A stretch of 64,000 bases of DNA, taken from positions 1 to 64,000 of the IMG/VR virus record IMGVR_UViG_3300029286_003693; one strand, written 5' to 3'. Origin of the DNA: a virus. Shown here piece after piece: positions 1 to 6,764 of the stretch. The first letter of the stretch is position 1, and every line of letters starts with the position of its first letter. The notes below the pieces were generated by a model, which had not been told where the DNA came from, ran no database searches, and worked only from the letters and a program-made list of their open reading frames with translations. A program made the position numbers and the translations under genes.

Positions 1-465
1 TTACGGCAAAAGGGGATTGCTGTTTCCGTCAGAACGGTATGCTATGCCCGCGGCCTGCTGCATATCCCCAACTATGCCGAGCGAAACAAAAGCGGATATG
101 AAGGCACGGCTCAATTCAGCGGTTATTTTCCACTAAACAGAGAGAATATCGCCAGGATTCCAGAGATTCCCGGCATCTATGAAATGAGCGCTGCGGCAAG
201 CTTTAATTACCCGAAGGGCAAGAGTATGACCGCATATCTGGGAGCGACCAAATGTTTGCGCAGGCGTCTGATGCATTACACAAACGGGCAAATAAAAAAT
301 ACTGCGTTGCTTCCGATCATAAGAGAATCCGGCGTTAATGTCAGGTATTTCCCGACGGATAATTACCGGGATTGCGAAAAACGACTGTTACTGAATTTCA
401 AAGCCTGTTTTGGAGAATTACCGGTGGCAAACGTGCTGGGAGGTGGTACCCATGAAAACCGGTGA
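1..465 (+). CDS. GIY-YIG domain protein, 5' end outside window
   Basis: The frame is open from base 1 to the TGA at 463-465, so only the last 154 residues are visible. The C-terminal half reads as a GIY-YIG core: PGIYEM, then AYLGAT as the YIG strand, the arginine-rich LRRRLMHY helix, a glutamate in CEKRLL, and a PVAN asparagine near the end. These correspond to the catalytic Arg, Glu and Asn positions of GIY-YIG nucleases. The upstream part is not recognised. The stop overlaps the start of the kinase gene by 14 bases, so the two are probably co-transcribed and translationally coupled. The domain assignment is fairly secure; nuclease activity and biological role are not. Confidence 0.75.
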   Translation, partial: LRQKGIAVSVRTVCYARGLLHIPNYAERNKSGYEGTAQFSGYFPLNRENIARIPEIPGIYEMSAAASFNYPKGKSMTAYLGATKCLRRRLMHYTNGQIKNTALLPIIRESGVNVRYFPTDNYRDCEKRLLLNFKACFGELPVANVLGGGTHENR

Positions 466-2371
466 GAAGAAATTTGATGAGTTTGAGGAATTGGTTCTTG
501 AATTGGACATGGCAAGAATCATTTTTGCAGAAGAAGAAGAAGAAGAAGAAGAAGCCCGCATCGTCGTCTCCATAAAAGACATCACCGAACGCAAGCGGAC
601 GGAGGAGGCGCTGCACCGAAGCGAAGAGAACTTCCACCGTTCTCTGGATGATTCCCCGCTGGGCATCCGCATCGTGACCATAGAAGGTGAGACAGTTTAT
701 GCCAACCGGGCTATGCTGGATATTTATGGCTTCGACAGCATCGAGGAATTGAATACAACCCCTGTAAAGAAGCGATACACCCCGGAGAGCTATGCCGAGT
801 TCCAGATACGAAAGGAGAAAAGACGGAAAGGTGAGTATGACCCGTCCGAATATGAAGTAAGCATCGTAAGGAAAAATGGTGAAGTCCGCCATCTCCAGGT
901 ATTCCGCAAGGAAATACTCTGGAACGGCGGAAGGCGCTTTCAGACAATATACCAGGACATTACCGAGCGCAAACGGGCGGAGGAGGAACTGCGGACCCAA
1001 AATAAGACATTCTCGCAAGTTTTAAACGGCCTTGATGCCCTCGTTTACGTTGTTGATATGAAAACCTATGAGCTCGTATTCATCAACACATACGGGCAAA
1101 ATATATGGGGTGATGTAAAGGGTAAAATCTGTTGGCAGACGATACAGGCAGGCAAGGCCAGCCCCTGTGAATTTTGCACAAATAGTAAGCTCATTGGGCC
1201 TGATGGGAACCCGACAGAGGGTGTTGTCTGGGAATTTCAGAACACTGTCAATAAACGGTGGTACGATTGTCGGGACAGGGCCATTTATTGGCCTGATGGT
1301 CGCATTGTCCGTATGGAAATCGCCACCGACATTACCGACCGCAAGCGGACGGAGGTGGCGCTGCGGGAGAGCGAGGAGCGCCTGAAAGAGGCACAGCGGG
1401 TGGGCCACCTTGGCTCTTGGGACCTCAACGTTGTGACTGGCGACTTACAGTGGTCCGATGAGTGCTATAGCATCTATGGATTCAGGCCGCAGGAGTTCGT
1501 GCCGACATATGAGAAGTTCCGGAGTATAGTCCACCCGGAGGACCTCGGGTTCGTCCAAGAGCAGGTAGATGCTGCACTGAATAACGACAAACACTACGAT
1601 GTTGATTTCCGATTTGTGCGGCCAAACGGAGAAATAGGCTGGCTCCACTGCGAGGGCGAGGTAATGCGGGACGCGGAAGGCAAGCCACTTCGCTTCTTCG
1701 GGACGCAGAGTGACATCACAGACCGTAAGCAGGCGGAAGAACGGATTCATGCATCCCTTCGGGAGAAAGAGATCCTCCTTAGCGAAGTCCATCACCGGGT
1801 GAAGAACAACATGCAGGTGATATCCGGCCTTCTCGATCTACAGGCAAAGTCAAGCGGGAATCCGGAGCTGATCGAAAGGTTGAATGAGAGCCAGAGCCGA
1901 ATCCGATCCATGGCACTTATCCATGAAAAACTCTACGGGTCAAAGGATTTCGCAAGAGTCGATCTGGCCGGTTATGTGAGAACCCTGTCACAGGGCTTGT
2001 TTCAATCGTACAAAATCAATCCTGGGGAAATAGATCTGATCGTCCAACCCGACGGCGATGTTTATGTGGATATTAACAAGGCGATCCCCTGTGGGTTGAT
2101 TCTGAATGAATTGATTTCCAATGCGCTTAAACATGCCTTTCCCGGCGATGGACCACATGAATTACGGATCATCATCCGCGAAACGAAAAACACAGAAATA
2201 GAGATCGTCGTCCGTGATAATGGTTTGGGCCTGCCGGATGATGTTGATATTCACCAACCCCGAACTGTGGGGTTGCATCTTGTGAACGGGCTTGTAAAAA
2301 ATCAGCTTGACGGTCAAATTGAGGTAAGGCGAGACAACGGAACAGAATTCCGGATCAAATTTCCTTTATGA
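452..2371 (+). CDS. Multi-PAS sensor histidine kinase (HisKA_2/HWE type)
   Basis: This 639-residue protein has no predicted membrane segment, so it is probably a cytoplasmic sensor. The ATG at 452 is preferred because GGGAGGTGG lies just upstream. The N-terminus keeps only the tail of a PAS/PAC unit (ARIVVSIKDITERKR) right after eight glutamates. Three PAS-PAC modules follow at about residues 60-170, 175-295 and 310-430, each ending in an ITERK/ITDRK motif. The second contains CxxC-type cysteines (PCEFCTN). The phospho-acceptor region has HHRVKNN near residue 447, typical of HisKA_2 kinases. The ATPase has an N-box (NELISNALKHAFP, about 551) and a G-box (DNGLGLPDD, about 587). The next gene encodes the likely partner response regulator. 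Confidence 0.92.
   Translation: MKTGEKKFDEFEELVLELDMARIIFAEEEEEEEEARIVVSIKDITERKRTEEALHRSEENFHRSLDDSPLGIRIVTIEGETVYANRAMLDIYGFDSIEELNTTPVKKRYTPESYAEFQIRKEKRRKGEYDPSEYEVSIVRKNGEVRHLQVFRKEILWNGGRRFQTIYQDITERKRAEEELRTQNKTFSQVLNGLDALVYVVDMKTYELVFINTYGQNIWGDVKGKICWQTIQAGKASPCEFCTNSKLIGPDGNPTEGVVWEFQNTVNKRWYDCRDRAIYWPDGRIVRMEIATDITDRKRTEVALRESEERLKEAQRVGHLGSWDLNVVTGDLQWSDECYSIYGFRPQEFVPTYEKFRSIVHPEDLGFVQEQVDAALNNDKHYDVDFRFVRPNGEIGWLHCEGEVMRDAEGKPLRFFGTQSDITDRKQAEERIHASLREKEILLSEVHHRVKNNMQVISGLLDLQAKSSGNPELIERLNESQSRIRSMALIHEKLYGSKDFARVDLAGYVRTLSQGLFQSYKINPGEIDLIVQPDGDVYVDINKAIPCGLILNELISNALKHAFPGDGPHELRIIIRETKNTEIEIVVRDNGLGLPDDVDIHQPRTVGLHLVNGLVKNQLDGQIEVRRDNGTEFRIKFPL
530..553 (+). repeat. (GAA)8 trinucleotide repeat inside the kinase gene
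   Basis: Eight perfect GAA codons encode eight glutamates at the start of the kinase, where a PAS domain appears to have been cut away. Gain or loss of units would keep the frame, so only the linker length would vary. Confidence 0.95.
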
Positions 2372-2392
2372 TTTGTGAGAGGGGAGGTTGTT

Positions 2393-3379
2393 ATGAACAG
2401 TGAGAAGATCATGGTCGTGGAAGACGAATGGGTCGTTGCCGATCAGCTTTGCAGGGATCTGAAAGATCTCGGGTACACGGTTTGCCAAACGGCATCCACG
2501 GGAGACGAGGCCATCAGGAAGGTGGAAGCGGATAGACCCGACCTGATCCTGATGGATATTGTTTTAAAGGGTAAAATGGACGGCATTGAAGCTGCCGAAA
2601 AGATCGCGTCAAAGTTCAATATCCCGGTGCTTTATTTGACCGCTTACACAAATCAGGAATATATCGAGCGGGCAAAACTGACAAATCCTTTCGGTTATCT
2701 GGTCAAACCTTACAATCAGAAGGAACTGTACGCAACCATCGAGATGGCTCTCCAAAAGCACAGGGTAGATAAGGAAATCAAAGACTACCTGGACCGTTTG
2801 ACAAAGTGCTACACGGGGATGATGAAAGCATTCTCGGGAGCGGTTGAATTGCGCGGACCCTATGCTCCCGGACATCACCAACGGGTCGCGTATTTTGCAC
2901 ACGCCATCGCCAAGGAAATGGGACTTCCCGAATGCTCGGTGGAGGGGCTCTGGATGGCAGCCCACGTCTATGACATCAGCCTTGTGAATATGTCCGTCGA
3001 AATACTTCTGGATGCCGAGCAGTTGACAGGAACCAAACTGACCCTATATCGCAAGTACCCACAGTTGAGTTACGACATTTTAAAAGAAGTCAATTTTCTC
3101 TGGCCCATCGCGGACATTGCCCTGCAACATCGCGAGTGTTATGATGGATCCGGATTCCCGCGGGGGATCAAGGGGGCGGATATTCTCATCGACGCCAGGA
3201 TCCTGGCTGTGGCCCATGCCCTTGAAGAATTGACCTCTCGTCGAGCTTACCGGGATGCCCTCCCTTTAAAGCAGGCCCTTGATGAAATAAAAGCCCATCG
3301 CGGATCCCAGTATGATCCCGATGTCGTGAATGCCTGTCTGAGGCTTTTCAATGAAAAGGGCTTTAAGACGGAAGGCTGA
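2393..3379 (+). CDS. Response regulator with degenerate HD-GYP output domain
   Basis: This 328-residue protein starts at the ATG at 2393, with GAGGGGAGG ahead of it; the stop of the kinase is 21 bases upstream. REC domain: acidic pocket Glu10/Asp11, phospho-acceptor Asp55 (LILMDIV), a Thr near 85 and a Lys in VKPYN near 107. From about 145 an HD-GYP-like fold follows (GHHQRVAYFAHAIA, QHRECYDGSGFPRGIKG). The HD pair of the usual LLHDIGK motif reads HVYDISL, GYP is GFP, and the AVADVYDAL metal-ligand segment reads AVAHALEEL. Family knowledge says these residues bind the metals needed for cyclic-di-GMP hydrolysis, so catalysis is probably lost. It probably acts as a phosphorylation-dependent protein partner. 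Confidence 0.88.
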   Translation: MNSEKIMVVEDEWVVADQLCRDLKDLGYTVCQTASTGDEAIRKVEADRPDLILMDIVLKGKMDGIEAAEKIASKFNIPVLYLTAYTNQEYIERAKLTNPFGYLVKPYNQKELYATIEMALQKHRVDKEIKDYLDRLTKCYTGMMKAFSGAVELRGPYAPGHHQRVAYFAHAIAKEMGLPECSVEGLWMAAHVYDISLVNMSVEILLDAEQLTGTKLTLYRKYPQLSYDILKEVNFLWPIADIALQHRECYDGSGFPRGIKGADILIDARILAVAHALEELTSRRAYRDALPLKQALDEIKAHRGSQYDPDVVNACLRLFNEKGFKTEG

Positions 3380-3457
3380 CGCTTCTTGCGTCCTTTTAAT
3401 CAGTTCTTGGGCAACATTAAGGTCATTTATCGATACTTGGGGGTCTGGCGAAATAAC

Positions 3458-3607
3458 ATGAACGATCTGACAAAGACTGAACTCCTGGAAAAACTGCTGA
3501 AACTGCTGCAAACCGACAGAGATCTGAACTTTCTGCTGTCCCTGGAAAATGATGATCTTACGACGTTATTGATTGCTCTCAGGGAAAGAATCGAGAACAC
3601 GAAGTAG
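3458..3607 (+). CDS. Small acidic helical protein (49 aa)
   Basis: ATG at 3458, stop TAG at 3605-3607. The product (MNDLTKTELLEKLLKLL..., ending RERIENTK) is leucine- and charge-rich and probably two helices. It follows the response regulator by 78 bases on the same strand and may belong to the same transcript. The ribosome binding site is weak. It is not assigned to a named family; a short regulatory or adaptor protein is one possibility. Confidence 0.5.
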   Translation: MNDLTKTELLEKLLKLLQTDRDLNFLLSLENDDLTTLLIALRERIENTK

Positions 3608-3641
3608 CTGAATATTGGAAATGAAGGATGCAAGCGAGGGC

Positions 3642-3786
3642 AGAAGGTTAAGATAACGCGGCTCAATGAATAAAAGGCTTCGGGTTCATCGAAAAGGACG
3701 GCGCCGGGGATATGTTCGCTGCTCAAGCCGCCATTCAGAAAACTGGCCTCAAAGGAATGGAAATCGGAAATGACGGATGTATTTGA
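3642..3786 (+). pseudogene. Cold-shock domain remnant
   Basis: From 3676 the frame reads GFGFIEKDGAGDMFAAQAA and then a GLKGMEIGND segment, closely resembling the RNP1 half of a CspA-type cold-shock domain (KGFGFI, VFVH, GF.SL.EGQ). Upstream, the expected VKWFNEKK part is broken: a LNE match lies in a different frame and in-frame stops occur just before GFGF. No start codon with a Shine-Dalgarno remains. It is best read as a decayed csp-like gene. Confidence 0.6.
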
Positions 3787-4159
3787 AGCAAAATGCCCTG
3801 AATGTCGTATCTCCTTCACAGTTCTCCACGGTGGCGGGGTATTCTATCACCTCATTCGCTGTGAGAATTGTGGAAAGACGAAGGGCATAGGTTTTGATGA
3901 ACTTGGCGAGCTGCACCTGCGCTACGTGAAAAGAATAGGGATGCCGTATTGTGTTGCGAGTTCAGAACATGATAGATACATGCAAGACCACGTACAAGTT
4001 GAGCCGATATCCGAAGATGAATACAACAGAGGAATTAATGCTATTGCCGGAACATGCATATGTGGCGGGAACTATTGCCTCGACGCACCCCCTCGTTGTC
4101 CGAAGTGCCGCTCAACGCGAATTGACGAAGGCGAGATTCCTATAAGGCATTATGACTGA
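3770..4159 (+). CDS. Zinc-ribbon protein (129 aa)
   Basis: The product holds several CxxC knuckles: CPECRI near the N-terminus, CENCGK at about 31-36, a CICGGNYC cluster at about 96-103 and CPKCRS near the end. These suggest two zinc ribbons around a mixed central segment. The Shine-Dalgarno is weak (GGAAATCGGAA). The start overlaps the cold-shock remnant by 17 bases. No enzyme motif is seen; nucleic-acid or protein binding is the general expectation for such ribbons. Exact family unknown. Confidence 0.65.
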   Translation: MTDVFEAKCPECRISFTVLHGGGVFYHLIRCENCGKTKGIGFDELGELHLRYVKRIGMPYCVASSEHDRYMQDHVQVEPISEDEYNRGINAIAGTCICGGNYCLDAPPRCPKCRSTRIDEGEIPIRHYD

Positions 4160-4259
4160 AGAATGACCGAACAACCGGATGCAACGGACATGCTGCTGCG
4201 CGCCGCTGAGCGCATCTTTCTGGATCAATCATTTCTCCTGCCATTAAATATCTAATATC

Positions 4260-4320
4260 ATGCCGGACTTGATCCGGCATCCAGTCCAATTCTTGATTCC
4301 CGCTTTCGCGGGAATGACGG
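4260..4320. repeat. REP-like double palindrome
   Basis: Two adjacent stem-loops. ATGCCGGA and TCCGGCAT (4260-4267 / 4273-4280) flank CTTGA, and ATTCCCGC and GCGGGAAT (4296-4303 / 4308-4315) flank TTTC. The reverse strand translates as SRHSRESGNQELDWMPDQ, the familiar signature of a repeat that is dispersed in many proteobacterial genomes, usually between genes. Confidence 0.85.
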
Positions 4321-4492
4321 CTTTGACATATATTGTTGCCGAAGTAATAAAAAGACAACCGACGCGATACATCACTCACACAGTGATCGGCAACGCACCC
4401 CATATTTTGTGGTAAAAATCCTCTTGACACAAAATTATTTTTCATATAGTCCCGCCGTGGCAAATTGATACGGGAAATGTTTTTGTAAATTG

Positions 4493-4821
4493 AGCCTGTT
4501 CAATAATTCAGTTTTTACCATGAAAACCAACTGTACCATGTGATGTTTGCTGTTCAATACTGGTGTTCAATATTTAGAAAAGTATCTAAAATACTGATAT
4601 AGTAAAGGAATTTTAAAAATCCCTTATTTTTTAAGAGTGGCAAGCGCTGATTTCTTGGGTTAACCTACCCCCGGAATCGCCCAATTTGTGGGTTATCTTT
4701 TTTCAAAACATTGGATTTCCGAAGGCTGATCCTCCGGAAATCCAATAAAAATGGGTTATCTTCGATTTTTCGTCTTTGTAAGTAACTATATTCATTAGTA
4801 TAAACAAGTATTGAACAGGCT
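4493..4821. repeat. Inverted-repeat element, MITE-like candidate
   Basis: AGCCTGTTCAATA at 4493-4505 is exactly repeated as its reverse complement at 4809-4821, bounding 329 AT-rich bases with no gene. Inside is a strong hairpin (ATTGGATTTCCG at 4710-4721 with its complement at 4735-4746, extended by AGG/CCT). An 11-base direct repeat TGGGTTATCTT flanks that hairpin (4689-4699 and 4752-4762). This looks like a non-autonomous mobile element or a structured RNA locus. No target-site duplication was recognised. Confidence 0.5.
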
Positions 4822-4839
4822 TAAATTAGCGGAGGGAAA

Positions 4840-5019
4840 ATGATGGAGGAAGATAGAGCTACCTGCCCATATTGCAGCAAGGAGTTTGTAGTCGTAGAAT
4901 ATGGATACCGCGTTAAATGTCCGCTATGTAGCGGTAGAATAGATGTGTTTCCCGAATCAAAATATTACATTGATACACCATTTGGAATGATGGGGGTTGG
5001 AATTTGTAATGGAAAATAA
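4840..5019 (+). CDS. Small zinc-ribbon protein (59 aa)
   Basis: ATGATG at 4840, 5 bases after a strong GGAGGG, stop TAA at 5017-5019. The product has a CPYC knuckle at residues 9-12 and a CPLC knuckle at 27-30, a classic one-zinc ribbon, then an acidic tail. The start lies just outside the right arm of the inverted-repeat element, so its leader includes that arm. It resembles generic HTH-less zinc-ribbon proteins; target unknown. Confidence 0.65.
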   Translation: MMEEDRATCPYCSKEFVVVEYGYRVKCPLCSGRIDVFPESKYYIDTPFGMMGVGICNGK

Positions 5020-5113
5020 ATGTCCCCGTTGCCTGAGTGTATGTGTTGGGCACCGGGTGCGACACCCATATTTCGGTGGATTGATGATCTCTCCGCAGAA
5101 TCAGGGGTATTGA
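5009..5113 (+). CDS. Tiny CxxC-containing ORF (34 aa)
   Basis: ATG at 5009 lies inside the last codons of the zinc-ribbon gene (11-base overlap, shifted frame); stop TGA at 5111-5113. The product begins MENKCPRCLSVC, a single cysteine knuckle. The overlap suggests coupled translation, but the size and lack of a second knuckle make it doubtful. It could also be a decayed 5' end of a longer zinc-ribbon gene. Confidence 0.25.
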   Translation: MENKCPRCLSVCVGHRVRHPYFGGLMISPQNQGY

Positions 5114-5146
5114 TAAGTAGATGAACGACAGAGAGTACGCAAGAAC

Positions 5147-5182
5147 CGGATGAGCCAAAAAACCGCCGGATGCGCGTGACCA
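5147..5182. repeat. Direct repeat, left copy (36 bp)
   Basis: CGGATGAGCC-AAAAAACCGCC-GGATGCGCGTGACCA matches 8763-8799 at 33 of 37 aligned positions with one gap. The two copies bracket 3.6 kb holding the antitoxin, BrnT/BrnA and restriction-modification genes. It may be an insertion-sequence end or an island boundary. Confidence 0.75.
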
Positions 5183-5210
5183 GTTACCAGTCGCGTTGGC
5201 AGCTTTACAG

Positions 5211-5277
5211 CGGATCGGCCACCTTCTTTTTATGTTACGCGGTCCATCCTCCGCTTTGTACCCAGCTACATCGCATA
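5211..5277 (-). repeat. Transposase-like 3' fragment, copy 1
   Basis: About 80 percent identical by eye to 5621-5687, in the same orientation, so the pair flanks the orphan antitoxin. Read on the minus strand it gives SGGWTA, a stop, then HKKKVADPL and a stop. This is the same peptide as in copy 2 but already interrupted. It faintly resembles the C-terminal GGW/GGY region of IS4/Tn5-type transposases; that match is tentative. Confidence 0.5.
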
Positions 5278-5375
5278 GGGATCATGTCTTACGTTCGTAT
5301 CGGCACACACATGAAAAACATTTGCGATTTGCGCGTTGTTCAGTATAACGGTGAAGGCGTAAAGGAGGTGATTTT

Positions 5376-5618
5376 ATGCAGGCACTTAGAATTTTGGAAA
5401 CAGTAAAAAAAGACGGCGAACTCAAAATTTTCGGCCTTCCCTTAAAGAAGGGACAGCGCGTCGAGATGATCGTAATGACAGAAACTCTGATAACGGAGTC
5501 TATCGGTGCTACTGCGCAAAATCTACTGAGATCGAAGATTGTGGGTTTATGGACGGATCGCCCGATTGAAGACAGCGCCATGTATGCCCGAAAGCTGCGA
5601 GCTGAATCCCTTTCTTAA
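5376..5618 (+). CDS. VapB-like orphan antitoxin (80 aa)
   Basis: A strong AAGGAGGTG lies 6 bases before the ATG. The N-terminal half (QALRILETVKKDGELKIF, then GLPLKKGQRVEMIVM) fits the short beta-strand module of a small antitoxin family usually paired with PIN-domain (VapC-type) toxins. The C-terminal half (LLRSKIVGLW, EDSAMYARKLR) fits the helical toxin-binding tail. No toxin gene follows: 172 non-coding bases and then the convergent BrnA gene. The flanking repeats (5211, 5621) suggest that the toxin was lost by rearrangement. It could still neutralise a toxin encoded elsewhere. Confidence 0.7.
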   Translation: MQALRILETVKKDGELKIFGLPLKKGQRVEMIVMTETLITESIGATAQNLLRSKIVGLWTDRPIEDSAMYARKLRAESLS

Positions 5619-5620
5619 AC

Positions 5621-5687
5621 CGGATCGGACACCCTCTTTTTATGGTAGGCCGTCCATCCGCCGCATCTCACCCCCAGCCACATGGCA
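5621..5687 (-). repeat. Transposase-like 3' fragment, copy 2
   Basis: Minus-strand translation reads FVQYAMWLGV, RCGGWTAYHKK, RVSDPV and a stop, better preserved than copy 1. Upstream of it (towards higher coordinates) the frame is not extended by a full transposase. Same caveat as copy 1: resemblance to IS4/Tn5 transposase C-termini is suggestive only. Confidence 0.5.
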
Positions 5688-5715
5688 TACTGGACAAAGA
5701 TCCCCTTCCCTCTTT

Positions 5716-5784
5716 CCTGATAGCATCACCCTCACGCCTCAAGCGGCATATCGACAATCTGTAAAGTGGAAAGATGCTATCAGG
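5716..5784. terminator. Inverted repeat between convergent antitoxin genes
   Basis: CCTGATAGCATC at 5716-5727 pairs perfectly with GATGCTATCAGG at 5773-5784, with a 45-base loop. It lies between the plus-strand VapB-like gene (ends 5618) and the minus-strand brnA gene (ends 5791). It could act as a bidirectional terminator or be an element end. No clear U-run follows, so terminator is only the likeliest guess. Confidence 0.4.
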
Positions 5785-5790
5785 GTTATA

Positions 5791-6039
5791 TTATAAAGAG
5801 GCGTGTGCTTTCGTCAATCTTTCCCGCACCCACATCCGGATCAAGCTGGAAACACCCAAACCTTTCTCGTCGGCTTCCTTCTTGAGTTCGGAAACCGTCG
5901 AATCGTCCAACCTTACTGCCACGACACGCTCCTTCCGCAAAACAAGGTGATTCGGGCCAGGCAGAAAATCCTTCACCCTGACCGCATGTTCCAGATCGAC
6001 ATCCGACGGTTCATCCTTATATACAATTTTCTTTTTCAT
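5791..6039 (-). CDS. brnA: BrnA-type antitoxin (82 aa)
   Basis: The start at 6039 (MKKKIVYKDEPSD...) follows GGAAAGGAAAGAAG and lies inside the last 23 bases of brnT, as is usual for this pair. The N-terminal part should wrap BrnT. The C-terminal part (VAVRLDDSTVSELKKEAD, then GLGVSSLIRMWVRERL) reads as a ribbon-helix-helix DNA-binding domain. In characterised systems the BrnT-BrnA complex represses its own promoter, which fits the palindrome found ahead of brnT. A longer version starting at 6105 would run back through brnT and lacks a binding site. Confidence 0.8.
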   Translation of the reverse strand: MKKKIVYKDEPSDVDLEHAVRVKDFLPGPNHLVLRKERVVAVRLDDSTVSELKKEADEKGLGVSSLIRMWVRERLTKAHASL

Positions 6040-6301
6040 AACGCTTCTTTCCTTTCCGCCAAAAGGCCGCTCCGAAAATCCTGATCTTTCCATTTCGGTA
6101 TGCAAACCGGACGGTCATGATCTCGCCGCAGACTTTGCCAAGGCAAAAATACCGCTGTTCATTATCACTATGACGCGAATCTTGAAGAATAACGCGCTGC
6201 TCATCCTGGAATGCCTGCTGCGCATTTTGAAACGGCACCCCGTGTTTTGCGATATTGTCCAGGTTCTTGCTGTCGTCCCATTCAAAATCCGGCGCTTTCA
6301 T
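6017..6301 (-). CDS. brnT: BrnT-type ribonuclease toxin (94 aa)
   Basis: The product matches the BrnT (DUF497) pattern: FEWDDSKNLDNIAKHGV at the N-terminus, then a QAFQD segment, a DSRHSDNEQRYFCLG strand-loop, and the basic end IRIFGAAFWRKGKKRY. BrnT is a RelE-fold ribonuclease that blocks growth unless bound by BrnA. Length is normal for the family. The gene starts only about 6 bases after a good -10 box, so the mRNA may be leaderless. It is the first gene of the brnTA operon. Confidence 0.85.
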   Translation of the reverse strand: MKAPDFEWDDSKNLDNIAKHGVPFQNAQQAFQDEQRVILQDSRHSDNEQRYFCLGKVCGEIMTVRFAYRNGKIRIFGAAFWRKGKKRYEKENCI

Positions 6302-6307
6302 AGTCCT

Positions 6308-6336
6308 AATGTACTACAAACGGCAACGTTTGTCAA
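6308..6336 (-). promoter_or_regulatory. brnTA promoter with operator palindrome
   Basis: On the minus strand TTGACA (6336-6331), a 17-base spacer and TACATT (6313-6308) form a near-consensus sigma-70 promoter. The spacer and -35 box are covered by a perfect inverted repeat, ACAAACG-GCAA-CGTTTGT (6316-6333), a good candidate binding site for BrnA. Transcription would begin at or next to the brnT start codon. Confidence 0.7.
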
Positions 6337-6379
6337 TGAGAAAATCTCCTGTGACACCCCCGCAATTCCGATTCGCACC

Positions 6380-6637
6380 CCCACCCAAGCCACTGAGATC
6401 GGCCTCACGCTCGACGCCATTGAGGTGGAGGCGGAGTCAGTCTCTTACATAGTCGCAGCGCGATTGGCCCTCGAAACATCATCCGATGCCTATCTCGCCG
6501 GCTATACCAAAAACGGGCAGATTCCCGCAGGAGTCAGTCTTGATCTCATCGCGAAGGTAGCGGGTCGAATCACCGAGATGGGGGAACACCTTCTGCCCAA
6601 ACGGAAACTCAAAGGCAAGGAATCAGAGGCAGATTGA
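6380..6637 (+). pseudogene. 3' remnant of an ImmA/IrrE-like metallopeptidase gene
   Basis: The open frame ending at 6637 reads LDAIEVEAESVSYIVAARL, then YLAGYTKNGQ and a final helix. This resembles the region just after the HExxH helix in ImmA/IrrE-family peptidases, where the E(V/L)EAESVAY motif supplies a metal ligand. The upstream part of this frame runs antisense through the brnT promoter and gene and shows no zincin core, so the catalytic half is gone. A truncated gene is more likely than a functional small protein; the family call is tentative. Confidence 0.45.
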
Positions 6638-6741
6638 TACGTTTGCTGGCATCACGAGAGATGATCCTGGTACGGTATAGCTATCCAAAGGTTGAGCGTC
6701 CTCATCTGTATCGTTAGCATTTTTATATGTAATCGTTCAAA

Positions 6742-6764
6742 TATACTTTACTCGGTAAAATATA
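6742..6764 (+). promoter_or_regulatory. AT-rich imperfect palindrome before methyltransferase gene
   Basis: TATACTTTAC and GTAAAATATA flank TCG, matching at 9 of 10 positions as an inverted repeat, 41 bases before the methyltransferase start. It could be an operator or part of the promoter. No second C-box is seen here. Confidence 0.35.

Larger units (their letters stand above)
4160..4839. other. 680-base stretch without a convincing gene
   Basis: AT-rich non-coding DNA holding the REP-like hairpins (4260-4315) and an inverted-repeat element (4493-4821) annotated separately. Short ORFs here are not credible; a minus-strand one only translates the palindromic repeat (HSRESGN). Confidence 0.7.

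Noticed and set aside
398-1018. Minus-strand ORF with a run of phenylalanines
   Set aside because: It is the reverse complement of the kinase gene; the Phe run is the GAA repeat read backwards.
5211-5687. Integron attC sites around the orphan antitoxin
   Set aside because: The repeats lack the GTTRRRY/RYYYAAC core pairs, and their coding pattern fits transposase-like fragments better.
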